Below, one piece after another: positions 8,135 through 15,452 of a stretch of DNA of 16,907 nt. Numbering within the stretch: the first letter of the stretch is position 1; each line of letters starts with the position of its first letter. A model generated the notes under the pieces. It was not told the origin of the DNA, did not search any database, and saw only the letters and a program-made list of their open reading frames with translations. The position numbers and the translations under genes were made by a program. The stretch comes from JANNAV01 sp031384695. Its GTDB lineage: Bacteria; Pseudomonadota; Alphaproteobacteria; Rhodobacterales; Rhodobacteraceae. The stretch is from assembly GCA_031384695.1 (NCBI GenBank), contig JANNAV010000025.1, forward strand, positions 1-16,907. The letters are read 5' to 3'.

Positions 8135-9147
8135 CAAAGCCTGTCCCCAAGCAAAACATCCAGTGCCTCTTGCCGCACGACGGACCCGATGATCGCACCC
8201 TCGGCATCGATCACCGGAATGTGGCAGCGGGTGTCGGACACCAATTGACGGGCTAGCTCTCGAATGGTGCGGGTTGCAGCAACCGGATCACCATTTGCGG
8301 GTGCCGACAACGGGCGCACAAGGCTGCCAATATGCACAACACGGGCGCGGTCAATTTCGGCGGTGAATTTGGCAACGTATTCAGTAGCCGGGTGCAGCAC
8401 GATTTGGTCGGGGGTATCGCACTGTTCGATCATCCCATCCTTCATGATGGCAATGCGGTCGGCCAAACGCAAAGCCTCATCAAAATCATGTGTAATGAAG
8501 ATGATCGTCTTGTTCATCATGCCTTTCAGACGCAGGAACTCGTCCTGCATCTCGCGCCGGATCAAGGGGTCGAGGGCGGAGAAAGGTTCGTCCAGAAACC
8601 AGATGTCAGGCTCGACCGCCAGCGAACGCGCGATGCCGACGCGCTGCTGTTGGCCACCCGAAAGCTCGCGGGGGAAGTAATCTTCGCGGCCCCTGAGGCC
8701 CACCAACTCCAGCATTTCACGGGCGCGGGCATAGCGGGTGCTACGATCCTGACCTCGCATTTCCAAGGGGAAAGCCACGTTTTCCAGCACCGAGCGATGG
8801 GGCAAAAGGCCAAAACTTTGGAACACCATGCCCATTTTACGCCGACGCAGGCCGATAAGTTCGGTTTCCGAAAGGGCTGATATGTCTTGGCCCTCGACAG
8901 TAACAGTTCCGCCCGTGATCTCAACCAACCGCGACAAACAGCGCACCAGTGTGGATTTGCCGGAACCCGACAGGCCCATGACCACCAGCATCTCGCCGCG
9001 CCGCACGTCTAGGTTGACATCGCGCACAGCATAAACATAGCCCGCCGATGACAGCGCTGGATTGGCTTTCAGGCCCGCCAAGTGTTGCACCGGGTTTGGC
9101 CCAAAAATCTTGAAGACATTGCGGCACGTGATTATGCTTTCAGTCAC
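8134..9147 (-). CDS. tmoV: TMAO/betaine-type ABC transporter ATPase
   Basis: This 337-residue ATPase of the ProV/OpuAA type energises the importer. The Walker A motif GLSGSGKST is at residues 58-66, the Q-loop Gln at 110, the signature LSGGQQQRV at 162-170, the Walker B WFLDEPFSALD at 183-193, and the switch His at 220. The C-terminal 75 residues (HIPVIDAEGAIIGSVVRQEA) resemble a CBS-type regulatory module, as in osmolyte transporter ATPases, though only one repeat is evident. The start is a GTG at 9147 with a weak TTGGGG ribosome site. No nearby in-frame ATG would keep the N-terminus. Its stop is fused to the permease start, and a hairpin separates it from the upstream binding-protein gene. 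Confidence 0.9.
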   Translation of the reverse strand: MTESIITCRNVFKIFGPNPVQHLAGLKANPALSSAGYVYAVRDVNLDVRRGEMLVVMGLSGSGKSTLVRCLSRLVEITGGTVTVEGQDISALSETELIGLRRRKMGMVFQSFGLLPHRSVLENVAFPLEMRGQDRSTRYARAREMLELVGLRGREDYFPRELSGGQQQRVGIARSLAVEPDIWFLDEPFSALDPLIRREMQDEFLRLKGMMNKTIIFITHDFDEALRLADRIAIMKDGMIEQCDTPDQIVLHPATEYVAKFTAEIDRARVVHIGSLVRPLSAPANGDPVAATRTIRELARQLVSDTRCHIPVIDAEGAIIGSVVRQEALDVLLGDRL

Positions 9148-9175
9148 ATTTGGACCCCAATTTAGGCAACAGATC

Positions 9176-9204
9176 GGCCCACCCGGTAACGTGCCGGATG
9201 GGCC
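9176..9204 (-). terminator. Intercistronic hairpin between binding-protein and ATPase genes
   Basis: GGCCCACCCGG (9176-9186) and CCGGATGGGCC (9194-9204) form an 11-bp stem with one G-U wobble and a 7-base loop. It lies 22 bases after the binding-protein stop and 29 bases before the ATPase start. There is no T-run after it, so it is probably a partial terminator or an mRNA 3'-end stabiliser. That would let the binding protein be made in excess of the membrane parts, as is common in ABC importers. Confidence 0.5.
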
Positions 9205-9225
9205 AAAGAAACACTTCCGCCAAGC

Positions 9226-10170
9226 TTAGCTCAGCCATGCTTTCCAGACATCGGGGTTGGCGTCCATCCAAGCCTTGGCAGCATCCTCAGGCTCCATGCC
9301 GTCAATGTCGACCAGTTTGGCCATCTCGGCAATCTGGGCGTTGGTCAGGCTGACTTTGGCCAAGGTTGCATAGGCTGCGGGCCACTTGTCCTTCATGCCA
9401 TCCCAAGCCGCGATCTTCAGGTAGCCAGTTGCCGGGTTGCCGCAATCATAGGTCTTGTCGGGGAACATGCCGACGACAGGGTCTTCGTTGCAGCCCGCTT
9501 CCCATTTCGGAAACTCGACAAATTCGCCGGGCCAGACGGCTTCGGCAAAGTTCGGGGTCCAGTTGAACACCACAATCGGCGTTTTGGTTTTCTCTGCGGC
9601 ACCAATTTCAGCCCAGATGGCTGCCGCAGACCCTGCGTTGACCACGGCAAAGTCCATGCCCAATGCTTCGACCTTTTCTTGATCATGCTTGAGCCAGTCC
9701 ACTGGCCCACCAAGGAAGCGGCCTTTGTCGCCGGTTTCTGGGGTCACGAACAACGCCGCACATGCGTTCAACGCTTGCCAATCCGGCAAACCAGGGCATG
9801 CATCTTTGGTCCACATCGGATACCACCAATCCTCGCGGGTCACCGCGTTGTGCGCACCGGAGGCATGAATGCCACCCTTGGCAACGGCCGCATCAAACGA
9901 AGCACCAAATGCGCCCTCCCAAACTTCAAGTTCCAACGAGACGTCACCCAGACGCACCGATTCGTAAACGGCCTGACTGTCGGTTGTGACGTATTCAACC
10001 GTGTTGCCCATCGAGGCTAAAACGTCGCCGACAACATGGCTCATCACGATCTGGCTGGACCAGTTATGTAGAGGGATCATGATCGGATCGGTGGAATCTT
10101 GGGCCCGTACCGCAGGCGCAAGCAAAGCAAGCGCAGTCGCGCCGACAAGCATCTTGGTTAACGATTTCAT
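9226..10170 (-). CDS. tmoX: Periplasmic binding protein of TMAO/betaine ABC importer (TmoX-like)
   Basis: This 314-residue binding protein of the OpuAC/ProX fold starts MKSLTKMLVGATALALLAPA, a signal peptide with likely cleavage after residue 23 (VRA/QDS). The mature part has IPLHNWSSQIVMSHVVGDVL, DSQAVYESVRLGDV, EVWEGAF, GGPVDWLKHD and VVFNWTPNF. These supply several tryptophans (37, 84, 115-116, 204) that could cage a quaternary-ammonium-like ligand. From memory the pattern is nearer to TmoX of Ruegeria pomeroyi, which binds TMAO, than to E. coli ProX. The start at 10170 has an AGGGA site about 9 bases upstream, and a longer reading to 10254 lacks a signal peptide at its start. It is the first gene of the importer operon and is divergent from torR. 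The ligand is inference. Confidence 0.85.
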   Translation of the reverse strand: MKSLTKMLVGATALALLAPAVRAQDSTDPIMIPLHNWSSQIVMSHVVGDVLASMGNTVEYVTTDSQAVYESVRLGDVSLELEVWEGAFGASFDAAVAKGGIHASGAHNAVTREDWWYPMWTKDACPGLPDWQALNACAALFVTPETGDKGRFLGGPVDWLKHDQEKVEALGMDFAVVNAGSAAAIWAEIGAAEKTKTPIVVFNWTPNFAEAVWPGEFVEFPKWEAGCNEDPVVGMFPDKTYDCGNPATGYLKIAAWDGMKDKWPAAYATLAKVSLTNAQIAEMAKLVDIDGMEPEDAAKAWMDANPDVWKAWLS

Positions 10171-10347
10171 GGTGTGGTCCCTGTTGCTGATCCGCGCTTT
10201 CGCGCAGTGTTTCGCGGGAAATTGACGCCTTCCCTGCGGCACTAGGCTAAGCATCGGTTGTTAATGCGTCAGACCCGCGCCATGAATGGACTCGCATTTT
10301 TTGTAAAAAATTGTTAACAGGAGGAAACATGTCCTCTCGAGGTGCCA
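10171..10347. promoter_or_regulatory. Divergent promoter region tmoX / torR with two TGTTNA-type repeats
   Basis: The 177-base gap between the divergent starts must hold both promoters. Two similar decamers on the plus strand, TTGTTAATGC (10258-10267) and TTGTTAACAG (10311-10320), share TTGTTAA. They partly resemble the E. coli TorR box (CTGTTCATAT as I recall it). A self-complementary TTTTTTGTAAAAAA stretch lies just before the second copy, and a GCGCTTTCGCGC hairpin lies near the tmoX start. The motif match is weak. Confidence 0.35.
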
Positions 10348-11052
10348 ATGTCGGCGCGGCCCGCTCATATCGTGATTGTCGAAGACGAACCGGTGACGCG
10401 CGGCGCCTTGGTGACCTATCTGGAGTCTTTTGGCTACCGCATCTCGGAATGCGACACCGCCGAGAAGGCGGAAAAGATTTTGGCGCAGGGCAATGCCGAT
10501 CTGTTGATTGCCGACATCAATCTGCAAGGAAAGGACGGTCTGGAGATTACCCGTGAACAGCGCGCGCGGTCAGAGATCGGCATCATCCTGCTGTCCGGGC
10601 GCACCGATGACGTTGATCGCATCGTAGGGTTGGAGCTTGGTGCCGACGACTATGTCTGCAAGCCCTTCAATCGGCGCGAATTGCTGGCGAGGGTCAAGAA
10701 CCTGTTACGCAGAACCGCTGCGATGCGCGCCCTGACGCGGCGGGTGTTTCACTTCAACGGCTTTGCCTTCGATGTAGCCTCGCGGCAGGTCACCAACGCG
10801 GCAGGTACGCAAATTGTGCTGACACGAGCCGAATATGAGTTGCTTCGGGTTTTTGTCACCAATCCGGGCACAGTGATGGACCGTGATCGTTTGATCACGG
10901 CAATCACCCACAGGCAGGACGGCACAAGCACGCGCACAATAGACGTGTTGGTCCAGCGCCTACGCGCCAAATTGGGGGATGACACCAAGGCCCCGCGGAT
11001 ATTCACCACGTCGCACGGTGAAGGTTATGTTTTCACTGCGCAGCTTGATTAA
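10348..11052 (+). CDS. torR: OmpR-family response regulator, TorR-like
   Basis: The protein has 234 residues. The receiver domain (1-120) has acidic Glu12 and Asp13, the phosphoacceptor Asp56 in LLIADINL, LLSGRTDD, and the conserved Lys in DDYVCKPFNRRELLARV. A winged-helix Trans_reg_C domain (about 135-232) ends with RTIDVLVQRLRAKL and SHGEGYVF. The neighbours TorS and TorT identify it as the regulator of a TorTSR phosphorelay. It is divergent from tmoX, its likely target. The start is ATG 10348 with GAGG 5 bases upstream; GTG 10342 is an alternative. A much stronger AGGAGG (10319-10324) precedes an ATG at 10329 in another frame. Its 3' end overlaps torS tail to tail by 20 bases. Confidence 0.88.
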   Translation: MSARPAHIVIVEDEPVTRGALVTYLESFGYRISECDTAEKAEKILAQGNADLLIADINLQGKDGLEITREQRARSEIGIILLSGRTDDVDRIVGLELGADDYVCKPFNRRELLARVKNLLRRTAAMRALTRRVFHFNGFAFDVASRQVTNAAGTQIVLTRAEYELLRVFVTNPGTVMDRDRLITAITHRQDGTSTRTIDVLVQRLRAKLGDDTKAPRIFTTSHGEGYVFTAQLD

Positions 11053-13915
11053 CGCTCGCATCAAGCAAGCCGAGTGCTGCGTCCAATGCCAAACGACTTT
11101 CCTCAGTCGCGAAAGGCAATTGCCGAAGGCAAAGGTCAAGCTCGGCTGATGGGCCAAGCTCGGCCAGAGCCTCAATTCGGTCCAGGTCGGCCCTGAGGGT
11201 CGGCAATTCGAAGTTGCCCGCCGCGCCTTTAAATTGATGGGCCGCACGCGACAGGGCTTTGTGATCCTTTGACCGGGCGGCTGCGGCGATGGCGGCAAGC
11301 CCATTAGGCAGGTTCTCCAGAAACAACCGAGCCAGTCCGACCGCACGGTCGGCACCCAAATCAGATGCAAGGTCAAACAAAACGTGCTTTTGCGGTACAT
11401 GATCACGCAGCGCCGCCAGAAGATCTTCTGGAGACAGCGGCTTGGGCAATATCGCCGACATGCCTGCCTGCAGGTTTTCCCGACGATCAGCTTCCTGAAC
11501 GTGAGCCGAGATGCCGATAATCGGCAAGTCTGCGAGCCGCCGATCCGGCATCGCCCGGATCGCACTTGTCGCTGCGGTGCCAGAAAGGCCGGGCAAGTTG
11601 ACATCCATCAGGACCACATCAAACCGCGCCTTGCGTACAGCCGAAAGTGCCGCCTCGGCCGTGGCAACCAATTGGACGCTATGGCCCATGTCTTCCAGAT
11701 AAGTCTGAATGACCATCTGATTGATGTCGTTGTCTTCCACCACAAGCACATGCAGTTTTCGGGCAACGGGCTGTAGCGGGACATCCATTGGATCAAACGG
11801 CAAATCCGAAGCATCGCCGGGCCGAAATTTCGCGATCAGTGTGAACGCGGTTCCAATACCAGGGGCACTTTGGACAGTCAGTGTTGCGCCCATCGCGTCG
11901 GCAAAGCGCCGACAAATCGCAAGGCCTAACCCCGTGCCGCCATACTGCCGGGCGGTCTGCGCATCTTCCTGCTCGAACACGCCAAAAATCCGTTCCTGCG
12001 AGCTTGCTGCAATGCCCTTGCCGGTGTCGCTGATCGTAAACGTCACCTCATGGCCGCCCGCGCCCTCGCCTGACGTGACTTTTAGGCGCACTTCGCCTTG
12101 GTCAGTGAATTTCACAGCATTGGAGACCAAATTGAACAGAGTCTGCCGCAGCTTTCCCATGTCGCCAATCACGGCTAAAGGCAAATTGGATGGCACTTCC
12201 AATTGCACCACCAGGCCCTTTTCTTGGGCGCTGGGGGTCATCAAAACCGCGATATCGCGCAGCAGATCACTAGGTGAAAAGGTGACATCGACCAGAGTGG
12301 CGGTCCCCGCTTCGATCTTGGAATAGTCCAGAATGTCGTTCAAAATGGTCATTAACCCTTCGCCCGAGGCAAGGGCTGCGCGCAGTTGGCCCTGTTGGCG
12401 CGGTGTCAGCCCGTCGCGTCCCAGACTGCGCAGCATCCCCAGTACGCCGTTCATCGGCGTGCGAATCTCATGGCTCATCATTGCAAGAAATTCAGATTTG
12501 GCGCGGTCGGCGGCCTCGGCCTGTTTTCGCGCAGCTGCATGGGCGCTGACCTCGCCGCGCAACTGCTTGGTTTGCTCCGCAACCAACAGCTGCAACTCAA
12601 AGCGATGGCGCTGCAACTCGCCCACGTTCTGGTCGCGCTCGGCTTCCAGCGCATGGTTCTCGATGCCTTGCAGACGAAACACTTCGACCGCCGCCTCCAT
12701 TTCGGCGATTTCGTCCTTCCCGTGCGGGATGATACGACCAACTTCTTCGCCTTGGGCAAGCCGCGTCATAGTGGCGGAAAGTGCGTCCAGACGGCGAGTG
12801 ATGTTGCCGCGCACATAAATCCAGCCAACGGCCAAGGATATCAACAAAGCCGCGACGGAGCCCCAGGCATATAACTGCTGCGTGGCGCGAATGGCGGTAG
12901 AGGCCTCATCGCCCGCCCGTATTGCACGTTTGGTGATCTGATCTGCGAGCGCTTGTGCTTCGCTGTCCAGCCGCTTGGCTGCTCCCGTTACTTTGCCCTG
13001 CGCAACGGCGATCAGCTGATTCAGGTCAAGAATATCTTTGGTCAAGTTGAACATATCTTCAGCGTCGGGCGGAGGGGTGGCACTCGGCCGTATCATTTGC
13101 AAAAGGGCCAAGGCACGCTCGGCACGGATCGGGTCATTTACGGAGACGATCCTGCGAGTGACAATGTCGATCCGGCCCTTGAGTTCTGCCTGCAACAGCG
13201 CAAGGTCCGCCTGGCTTTGTACCGTAGCAATTCGGTTTAACAATAGTCCAGCCTCACCGATATTTGATCGCATCTCGGACATCATACCTTGCCGGAACAG
13301 ATCAACCTCAATCAGTTTGTCCAAGGTGTCCAACCGCGTATTGGTGGCAGGGTCGCTGTCTTCCAGATCATAGAGACTGGAGATGACTGCTGACGTGGCC
13401 ATCTGGGCATTGGCCAGCAGAGTATCGGCAATTTCTAACAGCTCTGTCGTGGCCCCAAGGCTTGTTTGCAGCCGGGCCTTCTGCGCCGCAATGGCGATGA
13501 TGCGGTTCCGCACCAACAGGTTGAGCCGCTCAATACCCCCGCGCACATCGGCCTCGGCTTGTTCCAGACCGGCAGGTGCCACATAGCCAATGCTTTCATA
13601 GCGCGTGACCCGGCCCTTCAGCGCATCAACCTGGGCAAAGAGATAGGCCGCACGTTCCCGCCGAGCACCTTCGGTGGTGACGGCCGCAAGTTCCGGGGCG
13701 ACCGCCACGATGCGGCTGCTTTCTTCGGTAAAGCCACGCACTTCGGAAATGGCCGGAATCGTCTCTTGGATGACGTTATTTTGGTTGCTCGCGACTTTCT
13801 GCAGCTCAATCCAGCCAAGAATGCCCGTCACCGTGGGCAGTCCTGCAATGACCAAAAAAGCCATCAGCAACATGCGCCCCAGACTAACGCGTGATGGGCT
13901 GGACTTGTGCGGCAT
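11033..13915 (-). CDS. torS: Hybrid sensor histidine kinase, TorS-like
   Basis: This 960-residue inner-membrane kinase receives a signal from a periplasmic TorT-like partner and passes phosphate to TorR. A membrane helix lies at about 12-35, a long helical periplasmic sensor region at 40-345, and a second membrane helix at 349-368. Then come HAMP (about 369-420), a coiled segment, and the HisKA domain with phosphoacceptor His482 in MMSHEIRTPMNG. The HATPase domain follows (NLVSNAVKFTD, SDTGKGIA, GGTGLGLAI, about 585-698). A receiver domain (721-840) has Asp771 in VVLMDVNLPG, and a C-terminal Hpt domain has His893 in AAHQFKGAAGNF. This order is that of TorS. ATG 13915 has GGAAG just upstream. 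torT starts 57 bases away on the other strand. Confidence 0.92.
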   Translation of the reverse strand: MPHKSSPSRVSLGRMLLMAFLVIAGLPTVTGILGWIELQKVASNQNNVIQETIPAISEVRGFTEESSRIVAVAPELAAVTTEGARRERAAYLFAQVDALKGRVTRYESIGYVAPAGLEQAEADVRGGIERLNLLVRNRIIAIAAQKARLQTSLGATTELLEIADTLLANAQMATSAVISSLYDLEDSDPATNTRLDTLDKLIEVDLFRQGMMSEMRSNIGEAGLLLNRIATVQSQADLALLQAELKGRIDIVTRRIVSVNDPIRAERALALLQMIRPSATPPPDAEDMFNLTKDILDLNQLIAVAQGKVTGAAKRLDSEAQALADQITKRAIRAGDEASTAIRATQQLYAWGSVAALLISLAVGWIYVRGNITRRLDALSATMTRLAQGEEVGRIIPHGKDEIAEMEAAVEVFRLQGIENHALEAERDQNVGELQRHRFELQLLVAEQTKQLRGEVSAHAAARKQAEAADRAKSEFLAMMSHEIRTPMNGVLGMLRSLGRDGLTPRQQGQLRAALASGEGLMTILNDILDYSKIEAGTATLVDVTFSPSDLLRDIAVLMTPSAQEKGLVVQLEVPSNLPLAVIGDMGKLRQTLFNLVSNAVKFTDQGEVRLKVTSGEGAGGHEVTFTISDTGKGIAASSQERIFGVFEQEDAQTARQYGGTGLGLAICRRFADAMGATLTVQSAPGIGTAFTLIAKFRPGDASDLPFDPMDVPLQPVARKLHVLVVEDNDINQMVIQTYLEDMGHSVQLVATAEAALSAVRKARFDVVLMDVNLPGLSGTAATSAIRAMPDRRLADLPIIGISAHVQEADRRENLQAGMSAILPKPLSPEDLLAALRDHVPQKHVLFDLASDLGADRAVGLARLFLENLPNGLAAIAAAARSKDHKALSRAAHQFKGAAGNFELPTLRADLDRIEALAELGPSAELDLCLRQLPFATEESRLALDAALGLLDASVNQAAQ

Positions 13916-13972
13916 CTTCCGTAAACCTTACCCTTGATATGGCAGCAGATTACATCGGATGAGAGAAAAGGC

Positions 13973-15031
13973 ATGAAATTTTTGCGGCATCTGCTGTTTA
14001 CGGGTCTTGCGGCACTTGCTGTCCAAAGCGCCAGTGCCGACACGTGGCCACTGCAAGTGCCGACTGTGCCCTTTGATGATGACAGCCCAACTGCACCGCT
14101 GCTCTATCACCCTTTGGAACACGCCGCCAAAGCTTGGCGGCTTTGCGTGCTCTATCCACATCTGAAAGATGCATATTGGCTAAGCGTCAACTTCGGCATG
14201 GTCGAAGAGGCCAACCGCCTTGGCGTGTCCTTTGATCTCTATGAGGCTGGGGGCTACCCCAACCTCTCCCGCCAGATCGAACAGGTCGAGGCCTGTGGCA
14301 AACGCAAGATGGATGCGCTGATTATTGGGCCGGTGTCTTACGAGGGGCTGACACCGGCCGTCGCTGAAATTGCCAAACAGATGCCAGTCATTGATGCTGT
14401 GAATGACATGGACGACGCCGGCATTTCTGCCAAATCCAGCGTCTCATGGCGCGAGATGGGAGCCGCTGCGGGCCGTGCAATTGCCGAGCGTCACCCCAAG
14501 GGCAGCGCACCGGTGCGGCTTGCCTGGTTCCCTGGCCCGAAGGGCGCAGGCTGGGTCCAATTCGTTGAACGGGGGTTTCTGGAGGCCCTTGCCGAAAGTT
14601 CGGCCAAAATAGTCGCCACTCGCTTTGGGGATACCGGGCTGGAGGAACAGGTGCTCTTGGTCGAAGATGTGCTCGGTACCGTGCCTGAGGTCGACTATCT
14701 GGTGGGCAGTGGCCCAATGGCCGAAGCCGCAGTTTCGATTTTGCGCGCGCGCGGGCTGACAGACAAGATCGGCGTTGTATCTACATATATGAGCCACGGC
14801 GTCTATCGCGGCATCAAACGCGGTCGCATTCTGGCCGCCCCGACTGATTTTGCCGTGCTGCAAGGTAGACTTGCGATCGAACTTGCGGTGCGTGCGATCG
14901 AGGGAAAACTGACCATCCGCCACGCCGGTCCGCAGATCATCACCATCACGTCAGAAAACATCGCCTCCATCGGGACTCTGGAATCTCTAGCGCCAGCCTC
15001 TTTTGTGCCGGTATTCGAAGTTTCAAATTGA
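13973..15031 (+). CDS. torT: Periplasmic sensor protein, TorT-like
   Basis: This 352-residue periplasmic binding protein of the sugar-binding-like fold (Peripla_BP_4) starts MKFLRHLLFTGLAALAVQSA, a signal peptide with probable cleavage after SASA. The mature part has an N-terminal WPLQVPTV segment, then LCVLYPHLKDAYWLSVNFGM, YEAGGYPNLSRQIEQVEAC, DALIIGPVSYEG and WFPGPKGAGWV, which match TorT, the TMAO-binding co-sensor of TorS. It is divergent from torS, as in E. coli. ATG 13973 has a GAGAAAAGG site, and an upstream extension to 13934 lacks a signal peptide at its start. No torCAD reductase genes lie in the window, so here the signal most likely serves TMAO uptake. No terminator is evident downstream. 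Confidence 0.9.
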   Translation: MKFLRHLLFTGLAALAVQSASADTWPLQVPTVPFDDDSPTAPLLYHPLEHAAKAWRLCVLYPHLKDAYWLSVNFGMVEEANRLGVSFDLYEAGGYPNLSRQIEQVEACGKRKMDALIIGPVSYEGLTPAVAEIAKQMPVIDAVNDMDDAGISAKSSVSWREMGAAAGRAIAERHPKGSAPVRLAWFPGPKGAGWVQFVERGFLEALAESSAKIVATRFGDTGLEEQVLLVEDVLGTVPEVDYLVGSGPMAEAAVSILRARGLTDKIGVVSTYMSHGVYRGIKRGRILAAPTDFAVLQGRLAIELAVRAIEGKLTIRHAGPQIITITSENIASIGTLESLAPASFVPVFEVSN

Positions 15032-15061
15032 CCCAAAAATTCCAAACTTTCACGAGGGACT

Positions 15062-15089
15062 CGTCAAACGTTGACGTGGCGTTGACGTG
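15062..15089. repeat. Left GTTGAC repeat pair with inverted half-site
   Basis: CGTTGACGTG occurs twice in tandem (15069-15078 and 15080-15089) with an 11-base period. The first copy also forms a perfect dyad with the preceding bases, CGTCAA-ACG-TTGACG (15062-15076). Three half-sites therefore lie on one face of the helix, as expected for protein-binding sites. They start 30 bases past the torT stop. Confidence 0.7.
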
Positions 15090-15154
15090 AATTGCGCAAC
15101 TCTATACACAAGTGTTTTTATCAGGTTCTAACCATCTGAAAAGATTAGTTTTTT

Positions 15155-15199
15155 TGGTTGCGGGAACAGGATTTGAACCTTTGACCTTCAGGTTATGAG
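15155..15199 (-). other. 3' fragment of an initiator tRNA-Met-like gene (att remnant)
   Basis: On the minus strand the 45 bases begin CTCATAACCTGAAGGTC, the anticodon loop with CAT, and continue AAAGGTTCAAATCC and TTCCCGCAACCA, ending in an encoded CCA. From memory this matches the 3' half of alphaproteobacterial tRNA-fMet at all but about four positions. There is no D-arm or 5' acceptor strand upstream, and the T-stem has a mismatch, so it cannot be a working tRNA. A 3' tRNA end alone is what site-specific integration leaves at the distal end of an island. Its orientation places the rest of the element to the right. Confidence 0.75.
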
Positions 15200-15341
15200 T
15201 CGCTTCTGCCGAGAGAACGGCCATCCTTTGATTTCAACAGGTTACGCGATAACCCTTTGAACTGTCGACGTTTTCTAACCGCATCGTGCCGCAGCCAACC
15301 GCAGCGGGCGGGTCCAAACGGGGAACAAAGTAGTTAAACAG

Positions 15342-15358
15342 GTTGACCTATTGTTGAC
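15342..15358. repeat. Right GTTGAC repeat pair
   Basis: GTTGAC occurs at 15342-15347 and 15353-15358, with the same 11-base period and orientation as the left pair. The spacer differs (CTATT here, GTGGC on the left), so the hexamer and spacing are conserved but not the surrounding bases. The two pairs flank the tRNA fragment, like arm-type integrase sites around an att core. Confidence 0.65.
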
Positions 15359-15452
15359 CCACCAAATAACACGCCGAGCTCGATCACGCCGCTGCGCACC
15401 CTAAAAATCGAAGCTGCCCAGCGCCACAGCGGTGTGCCCGATCCATTTATGA

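Larger units (their letters stand above)
15032..15452. other. Gene-free region holding an attachment-site remnant
   Basis: These 421 bases contain no supportable gene. They are more AT-rich than their neighbours in the left half. They hold, from left to right, a GTTGAC repeat pair, a 3' tRNA fragment on the minus strand, a small dyad GGTTA-N5-TAACC (15240-15254), and a second GTTGAC pair. Beyond 15360 I see nothing further. The whole looks like the boundary between the catabolic locus and a mobile element. Confidence 0.6.

Noticed and set aside
10329..10556. A 76-codon frame with an excellent ribosome site overlapping torR
   Set aside because: The protein is arginine-rich with no pattern and overlaps the conserved TorR receiver domain. 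It is kept only as a start-site puzzle.
11721..12326. Plus-strand open frame of 201 codons opposite torS
   Set aside because: It is antisense to the kinase core motifs (HATPase and receiver) and serine-rich, without start signals.
15155..15230. A complete tRNA-Met gene
   Set aside because: Only the anticodon-to-CCA half is present. No D-arm or 5' acceptor strand is found upstream, and the T-stem is mismatched.
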